The notes under the pieces are model-generated. The model did no database searches. It saw only the letters and a list, made by a program, of their open reading frames with translations, and had not been told where the DNA came from. A program made the translations under genes and the position numbers. Of a DNA stretch of 29,836 nt, positions 15,308 to 24,268 are shown piece by piece (position 1 is the stretch's first letter; every line of letters begins with the position of its first letter). Source of the stretch: AC-37 sp045805345 (GTDB taxonomy: Bacteria > Actinomycetota > Thermoleophilia > Solirubrobacterales > Thermoleophilaceae); assembly GCA_045805345.1 (NCBI GenBank), contig JBJMLK010000248.1, positions 1 to 29,836 on the forward strand, read 5' to 3'.

Positions 15308-16090
15308 CTAGGCGGCGCGCGGAACGGCCTGGAGCGGCCCGCGTCCCGCGAGCATGCGGAAGTCCGCGAGCGCCCCGGCGACGGCGCGGAAGGCGTCCGG
15401 GTGGACGGCCATGCCGCAATGGCTCGAGTCGATCTCGATCTGCTCGGCGCTCGGGTCGAGGCACGCGCGCCAGTCGACGATCCCGTCGCTCTTCGAGTAG
15501 ACCGACAGGTAGCCGACCTCGTGGTCGACCGGCGACTGGAGGTCCTCCCAGAAGTCGCTGCAGCAGTCGCCCCACCGGCACGAGTGCTTGAAGAATCGCT
15601 TGGCGCCGAGCGTGCCGAGCGTTCCGACCATGTACACCTGCGCGTGCACGAGCGGATGGACCGCGAGCGGGTCGAGCTGCGGTGACCCGAGCGTCACGAT
15701 CCCCGACACCAGGTCCGGGCGCCGCACGGCCAGGACCTTGGCGAAGTTGCCGCCCCGGCTCTGGCCCACGATCGCGACCTTCCGGCCGCGCGTCTCGGCC
15801 ATCGTCTCGAGTCGCTCCTCGAGCAACTCCACGGCGCTGGCGGAGCAGGCGACGTTGGCCCGGATGCCTGCCTTCCGGGTGTAGTGCCCGGTGCGGCGCA
15901 GCCAGCGGGTCATGATGCCCAGCGAGTCGTCTCCCGCCAGGAAGCCCGGGATCAGCATCACCGGCTGGCCGCCGGCGTCGTCGACGCCCGCGCCGCGGTA
16001 CACGGGGTGACGCATCAGCGCCGCGGCCTCTCGACCGATCCGGCCCTCCCGCCAGATGGGGGGGAGGGCAAAAAGTGAACGAGCCGTCAT
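15308..16090 (-). CDS. Alpha/beta hydrolase (esterase/lipase-like)
   Basis: A 260-aa hydrolase. The oxyanion strand PVMLIPGFLAGD lies at 43-54, the nucleophile elbow GQSRGG at 109-114 (Ser111), the acid is probably in KSDGIVDW, and the His is in SSHCGMAVHPDA. The shape (a lid-poor, lipase-like fold with the His near the end) recalls PGAP1-like or triacylglycerol-lipase-type enzymes. No signal peptide. ATG at 16090 has GAGG 6 nt upstream. It is the first gene of a unit with the SDR and is divergent from the quinone oxidoreductase. Substrate unknown. Confidence 0.82.
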   Translation of the reverse strand: MTARSLFALPPIWREGRIGREAAALMRHPVYRGAGVDDAGGQPVMLIPGFLAGDDSLGIMTRWLRRTGHYTRKAGIRANVACSASAVELLEERLETMAETRGRKVAIVGQSRGGNFAKVLAVRRPDLVSGIVTLGSPQLDPLAVHPLVHAQVYMVGTLGTLGAKRFFKHSCRWGDCCSDFWEDLQSPVDHEVGYLSVYSKSDGIVDWRACLDPSAEQIEIDSSHCGMAVHPDAFRAVAGALADFRMLAGRGPLQAVPRAA

Positions 16091-16151
16091 CGAACCTCTT
16101 GATCACCCTACCCGCCCGACCGGCTGCGTATCCGTCGAGCTCGTACCCCCG

Positions 16152-16167
16152 TCCCCCTAATGGGGGA
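16152..16167. promoter_or_regulatory. Short inverted repeat in the divergent region
   Basis: TCCCCC, TAAT, GGGGGA: 6-bp perfect arms in the 127-bp region between the alpha/beta hydrolase and the quinone oxidoreductase. It may be an operator or a chance C/G run. Confidence 0.25.
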
Positions 16168-16205
16168 GCGCCTGGGCGCCATAAACCTCGATCTCGCTCC
16201 ACGAC

Positions 16206-16211
16206 TAGGAT
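16206..16211 (+). promoter_or_regulatory. -10-like TAGGAT, 6 nt before the GTG start
   Basis: TAGGAT fits TANNNT, with a 6-nt spacer to the GTG of the quinone oxidoreductase and no Shine-Dalgarno. This is the tightest leaderless-type spacing in the window. Confidence 0.45.
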
Positions 16212-16217
16212 CCCGGC

Positions 16218-17156
16218 GTGCGCGCCGCGACGATCGTCGACGAGGAGATTCGCATCGAGGAGCACCCGGACCCCGAACCGGGGGCCGGCGAGGTGCTCGT
16301 CCGCGTCCGCGCGGCGGGCCTCAACGGGGCCGACATGCTGCAGCGCCGCGGGCGCTACCCGGCCCCGCCGGGAGCGCCGCAGGACATCCCCGGCCTGGAG
16401 CTGGCCGGCGAGGTGGCGGCGACCGGCCCGGGCGCGACCCGCTTCGCCGAGGGGGACCGGGTGATGGCCGTGGTGGCCGGCGGCGGCCAGGCCGAGCTCG
16501 CGCTGGTCCACGAGCGCGCCGCGATGCCGGTCCCCGACGCGCTCGACTGGCCCGCTGCGGGCGGCTTCCCGGAGGTCTTCACCACCGCTCACGACGCGCT
16601 CTTCACACAGGCCGGCCTGGCGCCCGGCGAGCACCTGCTGGTGCACGGCGCCGCCGGCGGCGTGGGCACCGCCGCCATCCAGCTCGGCCGGGCGGCCGGC
16701 GCGCGCGTGACCGCGACGGTCCGCAACGCCGCCCTGCGCGACGCGGTGGCCGATCTCGGCGCCGACGCGATCGACCCCGAGGGCTTCGCCGAGCGCGGGC
16801 CGTTCGATGTCGTGCTCGAGCTCGTCGGCGCCCCCAACCTCGCCGCCAACGTCGGTGCGCTGGCGACCGGCGGCCGGATCGTGGTCATCGGCATCGGCGC
16901 GGGGGCCAAGGGCGAGATCAACCTCGCCGCGCTGATGGGCGTCCGCGGGAGTGTCCGCGGCTCGACGCTGCGGGCCCGCGCGCTCGAGGAGAAGGCGATC
17001 GCCGCGCGTGCGGTGGAGCGCCACGTGCTGCCGCTGGTCGAGAGCGACGCTGTCACGGTGCCCGTGGCCGACACGTTCGCGCTCGACGACGCCGCGGCGG
17101 CGTACGAACGCTTCGCCGCGGGTGGAAAGCTGGGGAAAGTGGTGCTGAAAATCTGA
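16218..17156 (+). CDS. NADPH:quinone oxidoreductase-type MDR protein
   Basis: A zinc-free medium-chain reductase of 312 aa, the typical quinone oxidoreductase (QOR) length. It has the N-terminal barrel with GLNGADMLQRRGRYPAP and PGLELAGEV, and the coenzyme loop HGAAGGVGTAAIQL at 143-156; no zinc cysteines are present. Such enzymes reduce quinones or other electrophilic carbonyls with NADPH. GTG at 16218 is the first codon of the domain. The TetR gene begins 43 nt after its stop and may regulate it. Confidence 0.88.
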   Translation: MRAATIVDEEIRIEEHPDPEPGAGEVLVRVRAAGLNGADMLQRRGRYPAPPGAPQDIPGLELAGEVAATGPGATRFAEGDRVMAVVAGGGQAELALVHERAAMPVPDALDWPAAGGFPEVFTTAHDALFTQAGLAPGEHLLVHGAAGGVGTAAIQLGRAAGARVTATVRNAALRDAVADLGADAIDPEGFAERGPFDVVLELVGAPNLAANVGALATGGRIVVIGIGAGAKGEINLAALMGVRGSVRGSTLRARALEEKAIAARAVERHVLPLVESDAVTVPVADTFALDDAAAAYERFAAGGKLGKVVLKI

Positions 17157-17170
17157 GCGCCGAGGTGTCA

Positions 17171-17190
17171 GTGGCCGATGTATCGGCTAC
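17171..17190. promoter_or_regulatory. Palindromic candidate operator for the TetR regulator
   Basis: GTGGCCGAT, two bases, ATCGGCTAC: two 9-bp arms with 8 of 9 positions complementary. The site lies 9 nt before the TetR start and just after the quinone oxidoreductase stop. Position, length and symmetry fit autoregulation by TetR-family dimers. A TACAAC box overlapping the right end lies 6 nt before the GTG. Confidence 0.5.
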
Positions 17191-17199
17191 AACCCTTCC

Positions 17200-17826
17200 G
17201 TGGGGACGCCACTAGCGGACTCACTCGCTCTGACGGGGCGACGTGAGGAACGTAAAGCTCAGAATCGAGAGAAGCTGCTGGTGGCCGCCCGCAGGGTGTT
17301 TGCCACCAAGGGCCTCGGCGAGGCGACCGCGCGCGACATCGTGCGCGAGACCGACCTCGCGACCGGCACGTTCTACAACTACTTCGACTCGAAGGAGGAC
17401 GCCTTCCGCACGCTCCTCGAGGAGCTGTCCACCAAGGCGCGTGCCGCGGTGAGGGCGCAGCGCACGCACCCCGGGGTCACGCTCGAGGAGCGGATCCATG
17501 ACGCCTACCACGCGTACTTCGAGATCGCCGTCGAGGATGCCGAGCTGTTCGCCGTCTTCCGCCGCAACGCGGGCGCGATCGCGATGACGCGCGAGGAGGC
17601 CCTGTTCGAGTCGGGGGTTGCCGACCTGTTCGCCGACCTCGGCGAGTGGGCGGGCGCGGCCGAGCTCCCGAACGTAGATCTCGCATATCTCTCTACCGCG
17701 ATGCTCGGGACCGGCTTCCAGCTCGCCGCTCATCTGATGGACCGTCAGCCGCCCGACGTCGATGCGGCCGCCAACTTCTGCACCCGCCTGTTCATGGGCG
17801 GGATTCCGGCGCTGCCAGAGGGATAA
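17200..17826 (+). CDS. TetR/AcrR-family transcriptional regulator
   Basis: A 208-aa regulator. The DNA-binding part (residues 17-66) has REKLLVAARRVFATKG, then ATARDIVRETDLATGTFYNYFDSKEDAF, the typical TetR helix-turn-helix; the C-terminal 140 residues form the ligand-binding and dimer domain. It probably represses until a small molecule binds. GTG at 17200 follows a palindrome by 9 nt. It lies between the quinone oxidoreductase and, 10 nt downstream, the ABC importer genes, so it may control the importer; its ligand is unknown. Confidence 0.88.
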   Translation: MGTPLADSLALTGRREERKAQNREKLLVAARRVFATKGLGEATARDIVRETDLATGTFYNYFDSKEDAFRTLLEELSTKARAAVRAQRTHPGVTLEERIHDAYHAYFEIAVEDAELFAVFRRNAGAIAMTREEALFESGVADLFADLGEWAGAAELPNVDLAYLSTAMLGTGFQLAAHLMDRQPPDVDAAANFCTRLFMGGIPALPEG

Positions 17827-17829
17827 GAT
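17824..17829 (+). promoter_or_regulatory. -10-like TAAGAT, 7 nt before the ABC ATPase ATG
   Basis: TAAGAT fits TANNNT; it overlaps the end of the TetR gene, with 7 nt to the ATG. It may give the importer operon its own leaderless transcript in addition to read-through from TetR. Confidence 0.35.
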
Positions 17830-17836
17830 CGCGCCG

Positions 17837-18975
<1,139 letters not shown>

Positions 18976-18979
<4 letters not shown>

Positions 18980-19701
18980 GCGTCGCAGTGCTCGCCCAGA
19001 CCGTGATCCCGGACTTCGGGGGCGGCGGTGCGAACTCGTGCGTGCGCCAGGACAAGCTGTTCTGCTGGGACTGGTTCCGGGCGCACTGGAGCGACACCTT
19101 CCAGCCCAAGCTCATCGACCACATCGAGCTCACCCTGATCGCCATGGGGATCGGCTTCGTGATCGCGTTCGCGCTGGCGATGCTCGCGTACCGGTTCGTG
19201 CCGCTCGAGACGCCGATCTCGATGCTCACCGGCCTGCTGTTCACGATCCCGAGTGCCGCGCTCTTCCAGCTGCTGGTGCCGATCTCGGGGCTCACGACGC
19301 TCACCGTCGAGATCGCGCTCGTCTCCTACACGCTGCTGATCCTGTTCCGGAACATCGTCGTGGGATTGCGCGGCGTGTCCGACGAGGTGCGCGAGGCGGC
19401 CCGTGGCATGGGGCTGACCCGCCGCCAGACGCTGTGGCGCGTGGAGCTGCCGCTCGCCGTGCCCGAGATCCTCGCCGGCGTGCAGGTCGCCACCGTCACG
19501 GTCATCAGCCTCGCGACCGTCGGCGCGTTCATCGTCGACCGCGGCCTCGGCAGCCCGATCTTCACGGCGATCCAGACCTCGTTCAACACCGAGCTGATAG
19601 CGGCCGGGCTGCTCACCACCCTGCTCGCCCTGGTGGCCTACCTGATCATCGCCGTGGCGCAGCGGCTGCTCACGCCCTGGGCCGTGAGGGGCCGCCGATG
19701 A
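18976..19701 (+). CDS. Osmoprotectant ABC importer permease 1
   Basis: A 241-aa inner-membrane subunit. After a 45-residue N-terminus with Cys22 and Cys30 come about five to six membrane helices. The cytoplasmic EAA coupling loop reads EAARGMGLTRRQTLWRVELPLA, the sequence that meets the ATPase. GTG at 18976 overlaps the ATPase stop, and its own TGA overlaps the ATG of permease 2 (ATGA). The operon order ATPase-permease-permease-binding protein is that of OpuC/OsmF-type systems with two different permeases. Confidence 0.87.
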
Positions 19702-20387
19702 ACGACTTCCGCGATGCGATCACCTTCATCGGTGACCACACCGGCCTCCTCTGGGACAAGTCGGTCGAGCAGCTCCTGCTCTCGGCCGCCGCGATCGGCG
19801 TGGCGCTGGTCATCGCGCTTCCGCTGGGCCTCTGGCTCGGGCACATCCACCGCGGCGCGTGGCTCGCCATCAACGTGGCCAACGTCGGGCGCGCACTGCC
19901 GAGCCTCGCGCTGATCGCGATCGGCATCGGGATCCTCGGGCTCGGCTTCGTAAACGTCATGGCCGCGCTCGTCGTGCTGGCGGTGCCGCCGCTGTTGACG
20001 AACACCTACGTCGCCATCGACGGCGTGGACCGCGACGCGGTCGAGGCGGCGCGCGGGATGGGCATGAGCGAGCTCCAGGTGCTGACGCGCGTGGAGCTGC
20101 CGCTCGCCCTGCCGCTGATATTCGCCGGCATCCGAACCGCCTCCGTGTACGTCGTCGCGACCGCGATCCTCGCCGCGATCGCCGGCGGCGGCGGACTGGG
20201 CGAGATCATCTTCAACCAGGCCAGCTACCGGCTCGCCGGTGTGCTGGCCGCGGCGATCTGGGTATCGGTGCTCGCGCTGCTCGTGGAGGGCGTGTTCGCC
20301 TTGATCCAGAGGCTCGTGACACCCGCGGGGCTGCGCCGGACGGCGCCCGCGGTTGGACCTGTTGTCGACACAGCTGGAACCAGCTGA
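19698..20387 (+). CDS. Osmoprotectant ABC importer permease 2
   Basis: A 229-aa partner permease. Membrane helices start near residue 28, and the EAA loop reads EAARGMGMSELQVLTRVELPLA, closely parallel to permease 1, followed by the AGGGGLGEIIF motif typical of this family. The C-terminal 20 residues are a polar tail. ATG at 19698 overlaps the stop of permease 1. The binding-protein gene starts 16 nt after its stop. The two permeases would form a heterodimer. Confidence 0.88.
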   Translation: MNDFRDAITFIGDHTGLLWDKSVEQLLLSAAAIGVALVIALPLGLWLGHIHRGAWLAINVANVGRALPSLALIAIGIGILGLGFVNVMAALVVLAVPPLLTNTYVAIDGVDRDAVEAARGMGMSELQVLTRVELPLALPLIFAGIRTASVYVVATAILAAIAGGGGLGEIIFNQASYRLAGVLAAAIWVSVLALLVEGVFALIQRLVTPAGLRRTAPAVGPVVDTAGTS

Positions 20388-20403
20388 CGAAGGGGGAGGA
20401 CGA

Positions 20404-21363
20404 ATGAACTGGATAAGGGTGCGCACGCTCACGAGCGTGGTGATCGCACTGGTGCTGGCCGCCGCGGTTGCGGCCTGCGGATCGAGCGACAAGAACGAGT
20501 CGAGCACCAGCGCGAGCTCGGCGCCGTCGGGTCAGCCCGGGAAGGGCAAGCCGGCGGTCACGCTCGGCGACAAGAACTTCACCGAGCAGTACATCCTCGG
20601 GGAGCTCTACAGGCAGGCGCTCGAGGCGAAGGGCTTCAAGGTGAACCTGAAGCGCAACATCGGCAGCTCGGAGATCATCGACAAGGCGCTGACGAGCGGG
20701 AAGATCGACATGTACCCCGAGTACATGGACGTCATCAACGCCGTGATCGCCGGCGGCAAGGAAAACGACCGGCCCAAGAGCGCCGAGGAGGCGTACACGC
20801 GTGCGAAGGCGTTCGAGGAGAAGCGCGGCTTCGCGGTTCTCGACAAGACGCCGTTCTTCAACGCGGACGCGAATGCGGTGAAGCCCGAGTTCGCGCAGAA
20901 GCACGGGCTCCGCTCGACCGCCGACCTGAAGAAGCTCAAGTCGTTCAAGTTCGGGGCGCCGCCCGAGAACAAGACGCGCTTCCAGGGAGTGGTCGGGATG
21001 AAGGAGGTCTACGGGCTCAACAACCTCGAGTTCAAGCCGCTGGCCATCGGGCTCCAGTACAAGGCGCTCGACCAGGGGCAGATCGACGTCGCCGCCGTGT
21101 TCACCACGGACGGCCAGCTCCAGGGCGGCAAGTACACCGTCCTGACGGACCCGGAGGGGATCTTCGGCTACCAGAACGTCGCGCCTGTGATCAGCAAGAA
21201 GGTGCTCTCGGCGGAGGGTCCGGCGTTCGCGCAGACCCTGAACGCCGTCAGCTCGAAGCTGACGGTCGAGGCGATGCGGAAGATGAACGCGGCCGTCGAC
21301 CTCGACAAGCAGGACGAGGCCAAGGTCGCCGGCCAGTTCCTGTCGGCGAACGGGCTGAAGTAG
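20404..21363 (+). CDS. Osmoprotectant ABC importer substrate-binding lipoprotein
   Basis: A 319-aa lipoprotein that delivers the ligand to the permeases. The signal and lipobox AVAAC put the anchor at Cys25; a Ser/Gly-rich linker runs to about residue 50. The OpuAC-type domain opens with VTLGDKNFTEQYILGEL (52-68), continues IGSSEIIDKALTSGKIDMYPEY (86-107), and has VFTTDGQL (232-239) and FGYQNVAPVI (254-263). In the usual family motifs the YPEY is followed by TGT, but here it is MDV, and the FPPYN-type motif is FGYQN, so the ligand pocket may be unusual. ATG at 20404 has GGGGGAGG 5 nt upstream. The gene ends before a strong hairpin. Confidence 0.85.
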   Translation: MNWIRVRTLTSVVIALVLAAAVAACGSSDKNESSTSASSAPSGQPGKGKPAVTLGDKNFTEQYILGELYRQALEAKGFKVNLKRNIGSSEIIDKALTSGKIDMYPEYMDVINAVIAGGKENDRPKSAEEAYTRAKAFEEKRGFAVLDKTPFFNADANAVKPEFAQKHGLRSTADLKKLKSFKFGAPPENKTRFQGVVGMKEVYGLNNLEFKPLAIGLQYKALDQGQIDVAAVFTTDGQLQGGKYTVLTDPEGIFGYQNVAPVISKKVLSAEGPAFAQTLNAVSSKLTVEAMRKMNAAVDLDKQDEAKVAGQFLSANGLK

Positions 21364-21380
21364 TCAGCGCAGGAGGATCG

Positions 21381-21411
21381 CTGCCCGTCCTCAACCTCTG
21401 AGGGCGGGCAG
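21381..21411. terminator. Bidirectional terminator hairpin between importer operon and LLM gene
   Basis: CTGCCCGTCCTCA and TGAGGGCGGGCAG are complementary at 12 of 13 positions, around the loop ACCTC. The hairpin lies just after the binding-lipoprotein gene and contains the stop codon of the convergent LLM gene. No T-run, as is common in high-GC actinobacteria. Confidence 0.6.
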
Positions 21412-22371
21412 CACCTTCTCGCCGTAGGTGCGGATCGCGCCATGCGGGTCCGCGCCCGAGTTGTTCATCACCACGACGATCGTCGCGCCGAGCTTCTCGA
21501 TCTCACGCAGGCGCTCGGCGTGCATGCCGGCGTCGGAGCCGATCACGAACTGCTCCTTCAGGTCGTCGTCGGAGAGCTGCTTCGAGCCCTCCTCATACAT
21601 CGCCTTCGGGTCGTGCCAGTCGTCGGTGTAGAACTCGTCCGGCTGGGCGCCCTTCCACACGCGCGCGCCCTCGAGCGCGGCGTCGTCGTCCTCGGCCCAG
21701 GACACGCCGGCCTGGAGCAGGATCTCGCCCGGCTCCTTGCCGGCGTTCTCGGCGGCTCCCTTGTACGCGTCGATCAGGTCCGGCACGGTCTCGGGGTCGG
21801 CCAGCGTCCACAGGCCATCGCCCCAGCGGCCGGCTACCGCGGCCGCCCGCGGGCCGAACGCCGACACGTAGATTGGCGGGCGCCGCTCGGGCCGCGTGTG
21901 GAGGTACGCGCGCTTGGTCTTGAAGTGCTCTCCGTCGTGGTCCACCCGCTCGCCGTCGAACAGCCGGTGGATCAGCTCCAGCGCCTCCTCCATCCGCTCG
22001 ACCTGCTTTGCGACCGGCGGCCAGTCGGCGCCCAGCGGCGACTCGTTCAGCGACTCGCCGGAGCCGAAGCCCAGGTACGGCCGGCCGGGGTACATCGTCT
22101 CGAGCGTGGCCCACGCCTGCGCGATCAGCACCGGGTGGTAGCGCGGGCCCGGAGGCGTCACGCCGGTGCCGAGCGGCACGCGCTTCGTGGCCTGCGCGGC
22201 GGCGCCGAGCCACACCCAGGCGTGGCCTGACTCGCCCGGCTCCCACCACGGCTGGAGGTGGTCCGAGCAGCCGATGCCGTCGAAGCCGGCGTCCTCGGCC
22301 TCGACCGCTTGGCGCAGCAGGTCGTCCGGCGGGAACTGCTCGTGGGCGCAGAAGTGGAAGTAGCGGGCCAT
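21391..22371 (-). CDS. LLM-class F420-dependent oxidoreductase (TIGR03557-like)
   Basis: A 326-aa (beta/alpha)8-barrel enzyme. YFHFCAHEQFPPDDLLRQA near the start, then AEDAGFDGIGCSDH, GTGVTPPGPRYHPVLIAQ, and LGFGSGESLNESPLG are the marks of the F420-dependent subfamily (relatives of F420-glucose-6-phosphate dehydrogenase). F420 use is inferred from family; the flavin-type FMN LLM proteins lack this N-terminus. Substrate is unknown. ATG at 22371 matches the family start; an upstream ATG at 22422 would add 17 residues reaching into the promoter. It is divergent from the crotonase and converges with the importer operon. Confidence 0.83.
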   Translation of the reverse strand: MARYFHFCAHEQFPPDDLLRQAVEAEDAGFDGIGCSDHLQPWWEPGESGHAWVWLGAAAQATKRVPLGTGVTPPGPRYHPVLIAQAWATLETMYPGRPYLGFGSGESLNESPLGADWPPVAKQVERMEEALELIHRLFDGERVDHDGEHFKTKRAYLHTRPERRPPIYVSAFGPRAAAVAGRWGDGLWTLADPETVPDLIDAYKGAAENAGKEPGEILLQAGVSWAEDDDAALEGARVWKGAQPDEFYTDDWHDPKAMYEEGSKQLSDDDLKEQFVIGSDAGMHAERLREIEKLGATIVVVMNNSGADPHGAIRTYGEKVLPALRG

Positions 22372-22402
22372 GACGGCATCGCTACCCGAGGTCGCGGAGG
22401 TG

Positions 22403-22408
22403 TATGCA
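22403..22408 (+). promoter_or_regulatory. -10-like TATGCA before the crotonase operon
   Basis: TATGCA(T) lies 32 nt before the crotonase ATG, in the 68-nt divergent region. AGGAGG then precedes the ATG by 7 nt, so this unit appears to use a leader, unlike several others here. No convincing -35 seen. Confidence 0.3.
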
Positions 22409-22439
22409 TCGTGGCCCGCCACGACCAGGAGGACTGCAG

Positions 22440-23351
22440 ATGACCGGAGGCTCGTACGAGACGATCCTGTACGCGACCGAGGGGCCGATCGCGACGATCA
22501 CGCTGAACCGGCCGGACTCGCTCAACACGATCGTGCCGCCGATGCCCGACGAGGTGGAGGACGTGGTCACGGCCGCCACCCGCGACCAGGAGGTCAAGGT
22601 GATCGTGCTGCGCGGCGCCGGCCGGGCCTTCTGCGCGGGCTACGACTTCTCCGGCGGGCTGCAGCACTGGAGCGCCGGGATCACCACCGACGGCCGCTGG
22701 GACCCGGGCAAGGATTTCGCATGGTCCACGTCACAGCTCGTCGCGCCCACGCAGAAGCTGATGAGCGTGTGGCGCACGCCCAAGCCGGTGATCGCGCAGG
22801 TGCACGGCTGGTGCGTGGGCGGCGGCAGCGACTTCGCGCTGTGCGCCGACCTGGTGGTGGCGAGCGAGGACGCCGTGATCGGCACCCCATACAGCCGCAT
22901 GTGGGGCGCGTACCTGTCCGGCATGTGGATCTACCGCCTGGGGCTGGCGCGGGCCAAGTACCACGCCCTCACCGGTCGCCCGCTGTCGGGACGGGAGGCG
23001 GCGGAGTGCGAGCTGATCAACGACGCGGTGCCGTTCGAGCGGCTCGAGCACACGGTGCGCGAGCTGGCCGGCGACCTGGCCTCGCTGCCGTCGTCGCAGC
23101 TCGCGGCGATGAAGCTGGTCGTGAACCACGCCTACGAGCAGCAGGGCCTGGCGGGCACGCAGACCCTCGGGCCGATCCTCGACGGGCTGATGCGCAACAC
23201 GCCGGACGCGCTCGAGTTCATCGAGCGAGCCGAGCGGGAGGGCGTGGCCGCCGTGGCCCGGGAACGCGACAGGCGCTTCGGCGACTACAGCACCGCGCCG
23301 TCTGAGAGGCGGCCGGACCCAAGCCACGTGATCGCGCCCGAACCCCGGTAA
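22440..23351 (+). CDS. Crotonase / enoyl-CoA hydratase family protein with altered active site
   Basis: A 303-aa crotonase-fold enzyme acting on acyl-CoA. The oxyanion-hole segments are GRAFCAGYDF (61-70) and GWCVGGGSDFAL (123-134). In canonical hydratases the two catalytic glutamates occur in GGGxE and GQPE; here they are Asp131 and Tyr151 (GTPYSRMWG). It is therefore probably not a simple enoyl-CoA hydratase but another crotonase reaction, such as isomerisation, hydrolysis or C-C bond cleavage. ATG at 22440 is set by AGGAGG 7 nt upstream. It is the first gene of an operon with an alpha/beta hydrolase and SDR (gaps 13 nt each). Confidence 0.8.
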   Translation: MTGGSYETILYATEGPIATITLNRPDSLNTIVPPMPDEVEDVVTAATRDQEVKVIVLRGAGRAFCAGYDFSGGLQHWSAGITTDGRWDPGKDFAWSTSQLVAPTQKLMSVWRTPKPVIAQVHGWCVGGGSDFALCADLVVASEDAVIGTPYSRMWGAYLSGMWIYRLGLARAKYHALTGRPLSGREAAECELINDAVPFERLEHTVRELAGDLASLPSSQLAAMKLVVNHAYEQQGLAGTQTLGPILDGLMRNTPDALEFIERAEREGVAAVARERDRRFGDYSTAPSERRPDPSHVIAPEPR

Positions 23352-23364
23352 CCTCGCGCCGGGC

Positions 23365-24255
23365 ATGGCGGTCGAAAGCGTCCGAGCGAACGGGATCGAG
23401 CTGGCCTACGAGACAGCGGGCCACGCCGCGGATCCGCCGCTGGTCCTGATCCACGGGCTCAGCCGGCAGCTGATCGACTGGCGCGACGAGCTGATCGACG
23501 CGTTCGCGGCGCGCGGGCTGTTCGTGATCAGGTTCGACAACCGCGACGCGGGCGAGTCGACCCACCTGCACGACGCCGGGCCCGCGGACCTCGCCGCCGT
23601 CTACTCCGGCGACTCGTCGGCCGCGGCCTACGCGCTGTCGGACATGGCGGCCGACACGGCCGGCCTGATCGACGCACTCGGACTCGGCTCCGCCCACGTG
23701 GCGGGCGTCTCGCTGGGCGGGATGGTCGCCCAGACGCTGGCGATCGAGCACCCGGACCGCGTTCGCAGCCTCACCTCGATCATGTCGACGACCGGCGAGC
23801 GGGAGGTGGGGCAGCCCACCCCGGAGGCCCAGCAGGTGCTCACCTCGTCGCCGGCGAGCAACGTGGAGGAGGCGGTGGCGCTGCGGCTCGCGAGCCAGCG
23901 GGTGATCGGTTCGCCGGGCTTCGACCGCGACGAGGCCTGGATCGCCCAGAACGCGGCGCGCGCCTACGAGCGCGCGTTCGACCCCGCTGGGGTCGGCCGG
24001 CAGCTGGCGGCGATCGTGGCGTCCGGCGACAGGACGGCGCGCCTCCGCGAGCTCGACGTGCCGGCGCTCGTGATCCACGGCGAGGAGGACCCGCTGATCG
24101 GGCTGAGTGGAGGCCGGGCCACCGCCGCGGCGGTCCCCGGCGCCGAGCTGATCACGATCCCCGGCATGGGCCACGACCTGCCGCAGGGCGTGTGGGACCT
24201 GGTGGTCGGCGCGATCGCCGATCTGGTGATGCGCGTCGAGCGAGTCCCGGCCTAG
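23365..24255 (+). CDS. Alpha/beta hydrolase
   Basis: A 296-aa hydrolase. The oxyanion HGLS is at 30-33, the HG-type FDNRDAGES motif at 57-65, the nucleophile elbow GVSLGG at 114-119 (Ser116), Asp242 in HGEEDPLI and His270 in GMGHDLP. It resembles esterases and haloalkane- or C-C-hydrolase-like enzymes (RdmC/epoxide hydrolase group). It lies between the crotonase and an SDR in one operon, so it may cleave a ring-opened or ester intermediate in the same catabolic path. Substrate unknown. ATG at 23365. Confidence 0.85.
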   Translation: MAVESVRANGIELAYETAGHAADPPLVLIHGLSRQLIDWRDELIDAFAARGLFVIRFDNRDAGESTHLHDAGPADLAAVYSGDSSAAAYALSDMAADTAGLIDALGLGSAHVAGVSLGGMVAQTLAIEHPDRVRSLTSIMSTTGEREVGQPTPEAQQVLTSSPASNVEEAVALRLASQRVIGSPGFDRDEAWIAQNAARAYERAFDPAGVGRQLAAIVASGDRTARLRELDVPALVIHGEEDPLIGLSGGRATAAAVPGAELITIPGMGHDLPQGVWDLVVGAIADLVMRVERVPA

Positions 24256-24268
24256 TGGAGATGCCCTG

